Below, one piece after another: positions 46,701 through 56,347 of a stretch of 64,000 nucleotides of DNA. Below the pieces are notes generated by a model. That model did no database searches. It had not been told where the DNA came from and saw only the letters and a list, made by a program, of their open reading frames with translations. The position numbers and the translations under genes are program-made. The stretch covers positions 139,173,001 through 139,237,000 of the forward strand of contig NC_084461.1 in the NCBI RefSeq assembly GCF_027409185.1, given 5' to 3'. Origin of the DNA: Cynocephalus volans (taxonomy: Eukaryota > Chordata > Mammalia > Dermoptera > Cynocephalidae). Positions within the stretch are counted from its first letter, which is position 1, and every line of letters starts with the position of its first letter.

Positions 46701-49700
46701 TGCTACTCCGATGTAGACACCTATTCTGGTGGTCGCCCCAGAGTCCTGTAACTCATTAACAAATGTGGATATTTGCTATGGAAACACAAACAGAATTTAA
46801 GCAGCAAGTGACCAGAAATTGGTTGTATACTCAGCCAGTCTCAGGGCTTGCAAATTGAAACATCTCTTTTACAGCATCACAGGATTGCAGGGACCTTAAA
46901 ACCACCCTTAATGTTTTCAAGCCCCAACCCTCTTCTAGACAAGCCTCAAACCATCCCAAGAAAGGGACTAGCTTAATCTTTGAAGTTAGCAAAATATACC
47001 CTTATTGTACTGTGGGTGGAGAAGGAGCTCTTAGTAAATGGACCGCTCCTTCCAAAACAAAAATGGGCTTTTGAGTGGAGTGCTGTTCATTCAAGATCCC
47101 CTGGTGTTCCCCAGAGGGTTTCAGAGTGGTCTACAGTTGGGGTCTTGCAGTGAAACCCTTATTTTCACAGAAAAGCAGTGATTTGAGAGCCAGGATTTTG
47201 CAGCCAAACAGGCCTGGGTTCAAATCCTGGCTCTGTCACCAAGAACTGAGTGACTCTGTAGAGTTATTGGGAAAATTAAGTGACAAAAACCATAAAATAC
47301 TCAGCATAGGGACTGGTACATGATAAATGCTCAATCAGTGGTAGCTGTTATTGTTATTGCTCTGATTAATTTGATTTTCTGAAAACTGAGAGCCACACAA
47401 AAAATCCTGCTTCTAAAATTTCAGTTCATGTTCTCCCTTTAAAAACAATAATATTAAATACTTTTAAAACAAAGAAGTCAAGGAATTAAATCTTCTGTTT
47501 ATTCAATACACAATACTCCTACAACAGCAGGAGTCTTATAGGCAAGGTATAGTGCATTAAGTAAGCACTGTGGGTATACAGAGGTACTTAAGAGGCAGTC
47601 CTCGATCACAGAAAGGGAAGGGACAAACACAAGATGCTAAGCAGTGAATACACAAGAAGGAGCTTGAGTCAAAGGAATGCAGACTCCTGGATATGTCCTC
47701 AAAGAATTTTTAAGTCACTGCTACCAGCTTGCTTTCTGGTGGTTTTCCTTTTACTCCAAGAAGGTGAGGCACACTAAAATCGTGGTTAATTTAAGTATTG
47801 CTTTACATATAATTAAATACATAAATTTTTTGTCTTTGAATATTCTTGATTGGTGCCTGTCATATATAAATAAGTACATTTAAACAAACAAATCATCTTT
47901 CTCATTAGGATAGCAATGAAAGCAAGAAGAAACATATTCTAGGGAGATGAAGGGTCTTTGAACCTTCCATACTGGTACACAGTTGTGAAATCTGAGGACA
48001 AGAGGCTAATGCTCCTTCTTTTTTCCCAGCACTTACTGTGTGCCAGGCACTCTACATGCATAACCTCATTCCATGCCTCACAACAGGCCTATGTGGTTAG
48101 AACTGTCAGCATCAACATCTTACAGCTCTGGAATTTGAAGCTAAGGTAGGTTAAGGCTTGTTCCCCAAGGAAAGGGTAGGCATGAAGGAAGTCTAAAGCC
48201 ATACTTTCTTTCCCCCTAGTTGAGCACGATGTTAGCTCACGAAAAAATGTTACTTACTGTTTGATTTTTATCATGGAGGGTCTTCAATGTCTGTGTCTCT
48301 GTTATAAAAAAAAAAAGAAAGAAAAGAGAAAAGAAAGGGAAAATAGCCAATAGAATAGTTAATGTTTTCTTTTGTCAGAGTTTATTTATTTATTTGTTTA
48401 TTTTAATCTTTATGCCTATAATCCTATTTGAAACTAATTCTACGCCATACTCTTCATAATAGTTAATTGGGAAACCAATAAAATTTATTGAATACTTACA
48501 AATCAACTTTAGGCTGATTACATTTTTTCATTTAGATAATGAACCCTACTAGTTATGTTTTATGAAATCGAGACTTATGCCAGGAAGACCTACGTTGAAT
48601 GTATAGTTTGTCCACAGAGCCTAATGGGTTCTATAAAAACCCAACAACATTGATAACTCTCAGGCATTATATTCTCAGTATTTTAAAGGACAACAAAAAT
48701 GCATTTCCTTGAAAAAGTCTAACATTTACTCATTATGAGGGAGACAGGGTAATTGGTTGCTTACAAATGGAAATAATAATAACTGCTACAATTTACCAGA
48801 AGCCAGGCCTTGTGCTAAACTCTTAGTGAAGTATCTCATTTAGCATTCAAAACAACTGTTCTAAAGTAGGGACTGTTAGTCCCCTTACACAGATGAAGAA
48901 ACTGAGAATTAGGAAAGTTAAGTGACTTATCCGAGGTCATACAGTTTAGTGAATGGTAGAAAAGGACTTCCAATTAAGTCCACATAGCGTTAAACATTCA
49001 TTCTTAACTTCTGCCTTCAACACCCTTTATCTTAGCATTGTCACTAATATGAAGAGGGTCACGTTGTCAGCTGCCAGCTCTTCCTCTCTCCTTTTTTGTT
49101 CATTTGTTTATTTCTTTATCTGCTCACCCATTCAATGAATATGTACTACACCCCTACTCTATGCCATGCAGAGGGGACAGGCAGCAAACCAGATGGGCAC
49201 AGGCCCTGACACTGCATACTAAAAGTAAATAGATTGTCAGCTTTGGGAAAACTAAGCATGCATACTCATTTTTCTGGCTGAGTCAGAAACTTTGAAACTT
49301 TTTAAATTTCATGGTCACCTTCTGCAAGCCTTAAAGTCTAAAGCCTTTAACGTGTGTAAAGGGCTTAATTAACTAAATGCTGGCTTAACAGACTATGATT
49401 TAAATATTATACAGGCATAATCTCAGCCTAAAATTATTTAAGAAAAAAAAAATAGGAAAGAGATTGCATTCCACTTATATTTGCTTTTATTACCCGAAAG
49501 GAGTTCAAAGTATAAAAACCACATTGGTGGAACTGCTAAGTAAACATGAATCTTAACCACACACAAGATTTTCAAGCGTAAATCCAGTTTCTGCTTCCCC
49601 GTAGTTATTATTCTTAGTCTAAACGGTAAAACTGACTTTTTTTTTAACTCCATTTTGCTATGATAATGTTCAGTAAAACAGAGCACAGTTGTGTTATCAC

Positions 49701-52700
49701 AGCTTATTTTCACACAGATTTGGCCATCAACCAAGACAGGTGGAACAGGTGGAGGAAGTTGCAATGTATTTTCTGGAGAACCCAAGATGCGACTGAGGTC
49801 GAGGCAGCAGTGCGGTTAGGATATGATGGTTTTTAAAGTACATAAATTTAGTAGTTACCATCTATTCAGCACATACTATGTGCCAGACATGGTGCTTAGT
49901 GCTATATCTGCACAATCTCATTTCATCCTCAGCACAATAGGTAAGTAATATTATTTTTCCCATTTTTTAGATGAAGAAAAAGTTTCAGAGAAGTACTTTG
50001 CCCAAGATCACACAGCTATTAATTGGGAAAACTGGGTTCAAAGCAGGTCTGCTCCTGGGCTGAGGACTTGCTGTGACCCGGTACTGCCTCCTCTAGGTGG
50101 AAGAACATTTGTTCTGTGTTCAAGGTGGGTTTAGGAGATTCCAGGCCCTTGGATCTCTTACTTTTAAAGGTTCCACTCCATTTTGTATCTTTCTTTTATT
50201 TTTTTTTTTGTTTTTTTTTATTTTTAATTTTATATTTTTCCATTTTATATCAAACAGATTAAACGCACCCACATCCCACATTAAACAAAAGGTATGTATA
50301 ATTACATAAGATTTGACTTGCAACTAATTGACATAAGATTACATATCATAGACAAGCCATTAAATATTCATTTGTTTCAATTTTTCATTTTATTTTTCTG
50401 TATTGCAGCCACTGTCTTCTTTTGTTTGCTTAAATATTTTCTCAGTCAGGTCCTTGAAAAGCTCAGAGAGCCTAGAGGTATTGTGCCAAATGCAAGAGAT
50501 GGTCCTACTTTTGTCACCCTAGAGGGCAGGACTTCTGTTCATGGTATAGGAAATGCTCTACCTAATGAGAAATTGAACTCCCCATACAGCTTTCTCCGTG
50601 AGGATGTTGTAAAGTGCATTGAAGCACTGGATTGGAAAGTGGAACTAAATGATCCCTGAAGTCCCTTCTAGATCTATGGTTCTAAGATTCTTTAAAATAT
50701 AACAATGGCATACAATAAATATCTGGTATAACTTCATTAGCCCACAATGTGTGTGATCATCTATTCCCACCATATTTAATTTTCTCACTAACTAATTGCA
50801 TAAGAAATGTCAGCTACCAATCACTAGAGACCAACCAAAGATTTAACTCTTAGAGAGCTAAAGTTAATAACTGTAATAATAACTAACATTTGAGTGCTTT
50901 CTATGGGCCAGGTACTATGCTGAGCATTTTACATACATTATCACATTTAATTTTTACAAACAACCTCATGAAGTAGGCACTGGAATTATCCATTTTGTAA
51001 AGATAAGGAAGTTGAGCTTCAAAGAGTTTGAGCAACTTTCCTGAGTTCGAGCTAGCAAGAACAGCTGAAATTAGAACCCATTCTACCTGTCACTGAAGTA
51101 CTTAATCTCATTCTGCCTCCTGATCTTACTGACAATATTAATGATAATAGCTAACATGCATTGAGTACATGCTATGATCAGACACTAGGCTAAGTATTTT
51201 AGACATTCTTTCTTACTTAAATCACATAAGGTGTGATTTATGAGATTTATGACATTATGAGATGGGACTTACCCATTATTAACCTAATTTTACAGAACAA
51301 AAGAGCTTCAGAGAGTTTAGGAGAGACCAGGACTCTGACAGGAAGTAATTTAAGATTAACCTTCTTGATTAATGTGAGCTGATGTCTGCTCTTTCTGCCT
51401 TATCTTCTCTTCTGGAGAAGCCTGGGAAAGTACTTGCTGAATTATGTGAAGAATTTGGATACTCCTGAGGTCAGAATCCAAAGTCGATGGACTTTATTCC
51501 AGTTAGAATGGATCCTAGAAATTACCTAATCCAACTTATTAGACCCCAAACATGAACTGGGGCCAATTCATGACAAAATATCACCAGGCCAGGAGTAAAT
51601 GAGAAAGTAATGAGGACAATGTACTGTTTTTCAATAGATTAAAATTACTTAATATTTAAGTAAAAGAAAAGACTAAAGTTTTTTACTGAAGTTTTTTTTT
51701 TTAAGTTAAAACATAAGTAAAATAAAGACTAAAAGAATGTCTATTTTAATGCAATGATGGCAACAGTAGATAGATTTTTTTTTCCTTATTTGGCAAAATG
51801 TGTAGCTCACTAAAATTCTTTTTTATTTATTTATTTTTGAGCGGTGGTGAATCTTACTGGGACATAAAACTCAAAAGTCTCTAAACCCACTCTTTGGACA
51901 GAAGAGGAAGCTGAGATCCAGAGAAGGGAAAGGCCTTGGCCCAGGTCACATGACTAGTTTGTGGTTCATCCAGAATCCTAAGTCATGGTGCCTTTTCCCC
52001 AGCACAAGTGTGTCTCCACTGCCTCCCTCACCTCAAATACTATTTCAAGTGTACAGAAACATTCGTGCCTCCACTCTTAAACTGTTTTTTCATCTTTATT
52101 CCATATTTAAAATCCTGTGAACTCAGAACCAAACGCTTCCTCCTACACCCAGGGTGTAATTACCTGAGCCACGTCTCTCGGTAGTAAACATTCTCGGAAA
52201 GGCTGCAGTAAAGTCTCTCTGTGGAGTTGGAGCACGGGTGACCTTGGCTAATGTCAGAAACCAACATAAGAATGAGGTTTTTCTGAGAGCAGAGAGCTTG
52301 TTTCAGGCATTCAAAGGGGCAACAGATAAAATGAGAAAGACAACAAATGAAGAGAATCACATCCTCAGCTTCCACACCTACCCGGACACCTTTGTTGACA
52401 GCGTATCGCACACTTGAAACATTTGACAGACATGAGATGCAATCATCATTGTAACAGTCTAATTGTTAACAATAGAATGAACAGCCACACAAATGGTCAC
52501 ACTAAATGCTCTGCATAAAGCATCTCATAAAATCCTTCCAGTGGCCTGTATGGTAGGTATTATCATATTTCATAGAGGAGGAGGCCGTAGGGTTTAAATA
52601 ACTCACCCAAGATTACACAGCAGAGTTGGATTTGAACTCAGTCACACCTGGCCACAAAGTATGTGCTCTATACATCTTAAAACCTACAAGCATGTGCACC

Positions 52701-54412
52701 TCCCACCCCCAACACACATGCACAACCCAGTGGTTCACAATTCTGGCTGCACACTAGGTGGAATCACCTGCGGTAGACTTTGTAAAAAGCGAATGCTCAG
52801 GGTCTACCTCCAGAGATGTTGGTTTCTCTGGTTTGTGTGTGGGCCCAACCATCTGCAATTGTTTTTTAAAAATTCTCCACGTGATTCTAATGAGCAGTCA
52901 GGATCTTGAGCCACGGGGCCAGGCCTTCTCATTCTGTAGACCCCATCCATAAACTTCAAAACAGTTGGAGGGTGTTAAACAATGCTGGGCATCACTGGTT
53001 GAGCCTGTTAAACTTTAGGTCTCGGGATCCCACTCTCAGGGTTATGATTAGGGAGGTCAGAGGTGAGAACAAACAATATATTTAGTATGATCCACAGGTG
53101 AATCTTAGAGAATAAATGCAAAGGTCCACGCACCTGTTTTGATGATCAATTCCAGGTTTAATTTTTTATCATTCATTAGGCCCGGGAATTGGACCCGGCA
53201 GCAGTAGTTCCCACTGTCTGCTAGAGTCACGTTCTCTATGACCAGGGACACGTCTCCTTCGTGAAAATTCCCCTTTAGCTGGTATCTCCTGGATGCCTGA
53301 TATTTCACATTCCTTTCATCAGTGCGGAGCACTGTATGTCCACATTCAAATGCAGGACAGGTTCCCTTGCCCCAGCACACAGGCACAAGATTCTCTGGGG
53401 TGGATGGAGTGTAGGTGCAGGGCAGGTAGGCATTCTGACCCTCTTCGACTATGTAAGCTGCTTCTAGAGAGCCTGAATAGAGAGGTAAGGAGAGCAAGAC
53501 CCAGGCAATCAGTGAGGTTGATCCATCTTATGAAAACAGCAAGTTCTGCTTTATAGAATCAAGGGGAAACCATAGGTGCTGTCCTGTTTTGCGGTTGACT
53601 CACTATAGCAAGGATTCTCAGACTTGGGGGCATCAGAATTACCATTCAGCCTTGTTAGAACACAGATTGTGGCCTCAACCATTAGAGTACCTGACTCAGC
53701 TGATGTGGGGTGGAGCCCGAGAACCTGTGTTTCTAACAAGTTCCCGGGTGTTGCTGACACAGCTGGTCCTGGAACCTCACTTTCAGAACCACTGCCCTAG
53801 GAGAGAATTGTAGACCACTTCTGTGAACACGAGAGGACAGAGCTGAGAAATAGACTATCAGAGAATGGGTCATTGTAAGCCAGGAAAACAGCCCACCCAC
53901 CTAGGTTAGTTGTCCATCAACAAAGGGTGCTATCCTAACATAAATCTCGTTTATTTTTAAAGCACTGGGTACACACCAAATAAAACCCTTGACCAAATAA
54001 GAAGCTGTGTATTTGAAACCACTCATGGATAATGTTGAATTTAAAATTAATTTCTTTAAAACTATATATATACATTAAGCCTATATATTAAAAAGTGTCC
54101 ACATATTGCTGATCCAACGCAATGTACACACAACACAGAGACCTAATATACACACTATTCTGCTCCTTGCATTTTTCAATAACATTATAACTTGTAGATA
54201 TTCTATACCAGTATATTTAGTTACCCCCACTGTTTGCATCACAGATATATCACATTTATTTACCCATTCCCTTACTGATAGAAATTTAGGTTTCTTCTAG
54301 ACTTTTGCTATTACAAACAGCATTACGATGACCATTCTTGTATCTCTCTCTTGCAGTCAATACAACACTATTATCCAGTTGTAAATGTCCATGCCCAGAC
54401 TTACTTGTAAGT

Positions 54413-54443
<31 letters not shown>

Positions 54444-54471
54444 CACAATCAAAGGAAAGATGTGAAAACAT
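40616..54471 (-). CDS. HAVCR2: HAVCR2 (TIM-3), complete 7-exon coding region
   Basis: Inhibitory TIM receptor of exhausted T cells, dendritic cells and NK cells; known ligands of the family member include phosphatidylserine, galectin-9, HMGB1 and CEACAM1. Exons 5' to 3' on the minus strand: 54471-54405, 53472-53134, 52247-52164, 48298-48258, 46775-46649, 42949-42913, 40775-40616 (855 nt, 284 aa; human 301). Intron phases are 1,1,1,0,1,2. Signal peptide in about residues 1-22, IgV in 23-135, short mucin stalk to about 190, TM about 195-218, tail with Tyr259 and Tyr266, the equivalents of human Tyr265 and Tyr272 that bind BAT3 and Src-family kinases. The size difference comes from a missing stalk repeat and an earlier stop. 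All six IgV cysteines and the MND metal-binding motif are kept. Confidence 0.94.
41240..41510 (+). repeat. MIR split by an insertion
   Basis: 'gagtttgaattctgtcactt accagccatatgactttgg' (41255-41292) and 'gtctcagtattttcatcagt acaatgggaataatgag' (41425-41462) are consecutive parts of the MIR core, separated by about 115 bp of unrelated sequence containing a short direct repeat, 'cagttccataggggt'. Confidence 0.7.
42014..42175. mobile_element. MER5-like hAT fragment
   Basis: 'cagtagttctcagccctgac' at one end, 'agattctgattcgattgctc' in the middle and 'aggtgattctaataggtaat' near the other, as in MER5-type non-autonomous Charlie elements. Confidence 0.72.
42471..42810. mobile_element. MER2/Tigger-like DNA transposon, first copy
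   Basis: 340 bp, from 'cagccatccctctgtaac' to 'gatacagaaggacaactg', i.e. imperfect inverted ends. The interior includes 'aactgaacatgtacagactt' and 'gggaggatgtgcataggc'. Matches the structure of MER2 (Tc1/mariner, Tigger group). Confidence 0.82.
42913..42949 (-). CDS. HAVCR2: HAVCR2 coding exon 6: juxtamembrane mini-exon
   Basis: A 37-nt exon, phase 1 to 2, acceptor ACCTAG, donor GTAAGA. It encodes a split Trp codon and YSHSKEKLQNS, matching human WYSHSKEKIQNLS. Its length and phases equal those of HAVCR1 exon 7. Confidence 0.93.
43380..44060 (+). repeat. Old dispersed repeat related to 26100-26720
   Basis: 'ggtcctataggaccttttga', 'ggagtttggattgtattg', 'acatgatctgatttgggttt' and 'atcactctggctgctatata' are successive blocks of one ancient repeat family that I do not name. 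Confidence 0.6.
44072..44181 (+). repeat. tRNA-Ile-derived SINE, near intact monomer
   Basis: A box 'tggttagctcagtcggttag', anticodon region 'ctgataacaccaagg', B box 'gggcttgatccc', then 'ccatacaggccagc' and a 24-nt A-tail. The short repeat caactg flanks it (44066-44071 and 44187-44192). Confidence 0.88.
44663..44969. mobile_element. MER2/Tigger-like DNA transposon, second copy
   Basis: Same orientation as 42471-42810. Shared blocks: 'gtataacaactatttacata', 'gggacttgagcatcc' and end 'ggataccgagggacaac'. The two copies are in the same HAVCR2 gene, either side of exon 6. Confidence 0.84.
45640..45790 (+). repeat. MIR-like SINE
   Basis: 'tgttcaaatcctttatctat', 'ctgtgtgaatttgggcaagt' and 'agtatctatctcacagggta' are the MIR core in plus orientation. 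Confidence 0.82.
45852..45927 (-). repeat. tRNA-Ile SINE scrap
   Basis: 'ttgacctcggtgttataaca', 'ccacgctgtaaccaaccgag' and 'ctaaccagccagcccc' are the reversed B-box side, anticodon region and A box. It lacks a tail. Confidence 0.8.
46265..46455 (+). repeat. MIR-like SINE
   Basis: 'attccagctttgccacttac', 'ggaaataataatacctatct' and 'agcacagtgtctgctggaca' in MIR order. Confidence 0.82.
46649..46775 (-). CDS. HAVCR2: HAVCR2 coding exon 5: transmembrane segment
   Basis: A 127-nt exon, phase 0 to 1, acceptor CCATAG, donor GTAAGT. It starts QISTFVNELQDSGATTRIGV and continues into a hydrophobic helix ending LIFGALILK (human LIFGALIFK). Human TIM-3 has two copies of an L(R)DS-type segment before GATIR; only one is present here. 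Confidence 0.93.
47180..47350 (+). repeat. MIR-like SINE
   Basis: 'gcctgggttcaaatcctggc tctgtcacc' and 'gataaatgctcaatcagtgg' mark start and end of a plus MIR. Confidence 0.85.
48025..48160 (-). repeat. MIR-like SINE
   Basis: 'agcacttactgtgtgccagg cactctacatgc' then 'ctcacaacaggcctatgtgg' is a reversed MIR. It ends about 100 bp from HAVCR2 exon 4. Confidence 0.78.
48258..48298 (-). CDS. HAVCR2: HAVCR2 coding exon 4: short stalk exon
   Basis: A 41-nt exon, phase 1 to 0, acceptor ATAACAG after a T-rich tract and donor GTAAGT. It encodes ETQTLKTLHDKNQT; human reads ETQTLGSLPDINLTQ. NQT is a potential N-glycosylation site. Confidence 0.88.
48775..48960 (-). repeat. MIR-like SINE
   Basis: 'agccaggccttgtgctaaac', 'agatgaagaaactgagaatt' and 'gaggtcatacagtt' in reversed MIR order. 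Confidence 0.8.
49855..50060 (-). repeat. MIR-like SINE
   Basis: 'tattcagcacatactatgtg ccagacatggtgctta', 'cccattttttagatgaagaa' and 'caagatcacacagctatt' in reversed MIR order. Confidence 0.83.
50880..51110 (-). repeat. MIR-like SINE
   Basis: 'gggccaggtactatgctgag cattttacatacattatc' and 'ttttgtaaagataaggaagt' in reversed MIR order. Confidence 0.83.
51140..51350 (-). repeat. MIR-like SINE
   Basis: 'taatagctaacatgcattga', 'gacactaggctaagtatttt' and 'attttacagaacaaaagagc' in reversed MIR order, immediately after the previous one. Confidence 0.75.
52164..52247 (-). CDS. HAVCR2: HAVCR2 coding exon 3: mucin stalk
   Basis: An 84-nt phase 1-1 exon encoding AKVTRAPTPQRDFTAAFPRM and a short Thr/Arg-rich end; human reads AKVTPAPTRQRDFTAAFPRM. 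Acceptor CATTAG, donor GTAATT. It has the same length and phase as the HAVCR1 mucin exon at 18212-18295. Confidence 0.93.
52495..52660 (-). repeat. MIR-like SINE
   Basis: 'gcataaagcatctcataaaa', 'ggtaggtattatcatatttc' and 'agattacacagcagagttgg' in reversed MIR order. Confidence 0.75.
52728..52935. mobile_element. MER5-like hAT fragment
   Basis: 'cagtggttcacaattctggc' at one end, 'tagactttgtaaaaagc' and 'cacgtgattctaatgagcag' further in. Same type as 42014-42175 and 53605-53800. Confidence 0.72.
53134..53472 (-). CDS. HAVCR2: HAVCR2 coding exon 2: IgV domain
   Basis: A 339-nt, phase 1-1 exon after an ATTCAG acceptor. The donor is GTGCGT, weaker than consensus. It carries GQNAYLPC, VPVCWGKGTCPAFEC and DSGNYCC, giving six IgV cysteines, and GLMND in the FG loop (human GIMND), where Asn and Asp bind the metal ion. 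ENVT is a potential N-glycosylation site. Very close to human TIM-3. Confidence 0.96.
53473..54404. other. HAVCR2 intron 1
   Basis: 0.9 kb with one MER5-like element (53605-53800). The remainder is AT-rich, with a (TA)n run at 54063-54072, and shows nothing else. Confidence 0.75.
53605..53800. mobile_element. MER5-like hAT element, nearly complete
   Basis: Ends 'gcaaggattctcagacttgg' and 'ctttcagaaccactgccct' are inverted relative to each other. The interior 'ctgtgtttctaacaagttcc cgggtg' matches MER5-type elements. Confidence 0.82.
54405..54471 (-). CDS. HAVCR2: HAVCR2 coding exon 1: signal peptide with poly-Leu
   Basis: Encodes MFSHLSFDCV, eleven leucines, Thr and one base of the next codon; human begins MFSHLPFDCV. 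Nine of the leucines are consecutive CTG codons. The donor is a consensus GTAAGT at 54404-54399. The open frame continues upstream past this ATG, but I start here by similarity to the human protein. Confidence 0.93.
54415..54441 (-). repeat. (CTG)9 tract inside the HAVCR2 signal peptide
   Basis: Nine uninterrupted CAG units on plus are nine CTG leucine codons on the coding strand, in the hydrophobic core of the signal peptide. Confidence 0.97.
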
Positions 54472-55919
54472 GGGCTCTGCAGAAGAAAAAATCAAAGAAT
54501 AGCTCTGTTTAGGTACAGTTTTAATTCTCCAATTGAACTTGGTACTTCCTCTGACTGAATGCTCCATAAGCACATGAGTGGTGGCTGCCCTCACCGAGTG
54601 CCAGCCCAGCACACCAGGGTGTCTGGCTTCTAACGAATCTTGTATTAACGCTGCCAAGTCTACAGTCACATCAGAGGAAACCCCAGTTCTCTGTCATGCC
54701 GCATTACACATATCCTGTAAGCATTCTGATGTTTATCCTGTTATACCATCAAAGAGGAAGCAATACTTCAGAGACAGAAAAGTGTTAGTCACGGCAAGTA
54801 GAGAGAACCCTCAAATATCTCAGATACAATAGGCCAGAAATGGACGTGTGCAAACCCAGCTAGTTAACAGAGGACAGAGAGTACGAACATATCATTCATT
54901 CATTCAGTCAGCCAAGTCAGTCTGTCGGTCAGGCCTGTGACCAATGTTTATGAAGCACTTACTTTGTACCAAGCACTGGACTAGGAGCTGGAGAAGACAG
55001 CAAGAATGGCATGCTCCTTTTCCTCACATTTATAGACCACTTCCACTCCAATCATGAGCCTCCTTCTTATCCTTGCACTAACACAGATTAGGCTGTGTCA
55101 TATAACTTAGCCAGGTCTCAGTTTTCTCATTCATAAAATTTATAAAATGAGGAAATTGTGTTAGATGATATATGCACAGCAACCTGCTCCAATATTCTGA
55201 CTTTGAACTTCAAACTTTCAAACTCTTCAATTTAGAAAAGATATATTTCTTTCTGCAATGCTTCTTTCTCCCTACTTTGGGTGGAATTGAGGGGACCACA
55301 ATGTTCTATTTCATCTCCTGCACACAAAGTGTCCCCTCTTCTCCCACTCCAGGGCGCTTTGGGCATGAATTATGAGAAAGAGTTGAGTTCCAGCCACACC
55401 CTCCTTTAGGTGCGGCTGGAACTAATCATCAACCCAAGTAGTCTCAGCCCTGGGAGAGTGACTTTTATCTGTATAACTTAAAAGCCAAAAGGGAAGTGAA
55501 CTCACAGACTGAGTGATTTCTGAAGACTCAGGTCTTCCTCTTTGTCTTGCCTTCCTGAGTTTCCTTGTCACTCACCTTTATGCCATTAAATGCATTTAAT
55601 ATAAATATCCAACTTGTTTAATATAAACAAATGGCATTTAATATAAATATCCAATTCGTGTACTTCCATGGCATCCCAGAGTGGCAGTTACTCAAGAAAT
55701 CTTTGTCAATTTCCTCATTTTATAAACAAAGAAACCGAAGAGTCTAAAAGACTGATTTGCCCAAAGGCACATGATTGGTGATTTAAAATGGAAGGCAATC
55801 CCCTAAGCTCCAGATTTTTCCCACTATAACCTATGGTTCATGAATTTAATGCTTGTCATTAATGTCTGCCCACATAACTAACAACAACCAGCAAATGCCC
55901 ATATTCAAGTAGAAGGTAG

Positions 55920-56010
55920 AATGGGTTAAACATGGGATCAGGGGTCATATTTACTAGCAGCATGACCTTGGGTAAGGCTCTTAAAAGCGTCAGTCCTCAG
56001 TTTCTGTGTT
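55920..56010 (+). repeat. MIR-like fragment
   Basis: 'actagcagcatgaccttggg taaggctctt' and 'gtcctcagtttctgtg' are the MIR core, plus strand. Confidence 0.65.
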
Positions 56011-56225
56011 TTGTTTTGTTATGCTGTTTTCTGTTCATCTCTAGAATTGCTACTGAGACCAGTTATATAAAACATTAATCATTTGTTAATTCATTTAAGT
56101 CTGGATATAAAGGAGCCTAGAGATCTACTCTAACCCTTTTTTTTTTTCTGTGTGTAGAAACTGTTTTTTAACATTTTCATGTTTGTTTAACTTTTACTTC
56201 TTGGTTTTTTTTTAAGAAGCTATTT

Positions 56226-56288
56226 AGGTACAAAGGTTCAGATCCCTGTACTGGCCAGCCATCAAAAACAAACCAACAAACAAAAAAC
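56226..56288 (+). repeat. 3' end of a tRNA SINE
   Basis: 'aaaggttcagatccctgtac tggccagcc' (B box and 3' part) with an (AAAC)-rich tail, 45 bp left of the L1 target duplication. Confidence 0.75.
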
Positions 56289-56332
56289 TCTTTATGTCAT
56301 ACAATCAAATGGCTAAAACAATGGAGCAATAT

Positions 56333-56347
56333 AAAAAGCTTATATTA
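56333..56347 (+). repeat. L1 target-site duplication, left copy
   Basis: aaaaagcttatatta, identical to 63217-63231. It sets the 5' end of the L1 at 56348. Confidence 0.95.

Larger units (their letters stand above)
46776..48257. other. HAVCR2 intron 4
   Basis: 1.5 kb. A plus-strand MIR at about 47180-47350 and a reversed MIR at 48025-48160. The rest is unremarkable. Confidence 0.7.
48299..52163. other. HAVCR2 intron 3
   Basis: 3.9 kb, the largest HAVCR2 intron. It holds reversed MIRs at about 48775-48960, 49855-50060, 50880-51110 and 51140-51350, and a probable old DNA-element tail at about 50440-50700. The piece 49438-49840 has no recognised repeat and an open minus-strand frame (see findings). 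Confidence 0.7.
52248..53133. other. HAVCR2 intron 2
   Basis: 0.9 kb: a reversed MIR (about 52495-52660) and a MER5-like fragment (52728-52935). Confidence 0.75.
54472..56347. other. Upstream region of HAVCR2
   Basis: 1.9 kb between the HAVCR2 ATG and the L1. It must hold the HAVCR2 5' UTR and core promoter, but I see no clear TATA box or CpG cluster. It contains a MIR (about 55920-56010), a nearly repeated piece at 55580-55665 ('ggcatttaatataaatatcc') and a SINE 3' end (56226-56288). Confidence 0.6.

Noticed and set aside
50294-50659. 121-codon plus-strand frame in HAVCR2 intron 3
   Set aside because: Its 3' half resembles the tail of an old non-coding repeat ('gatccctgaagtcccttcta'), and its 5' half is a T-rich run. 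Not a gene.
54472-54669. N-terminal extension of the HAVCR2 exon 1 frame upstream of 54471
   Set aside because: The frame is open upstream, but the MFSHL start matches human TIM-3 and is followed directly by the hydrophobic core; an extension would bury the signal peptide.
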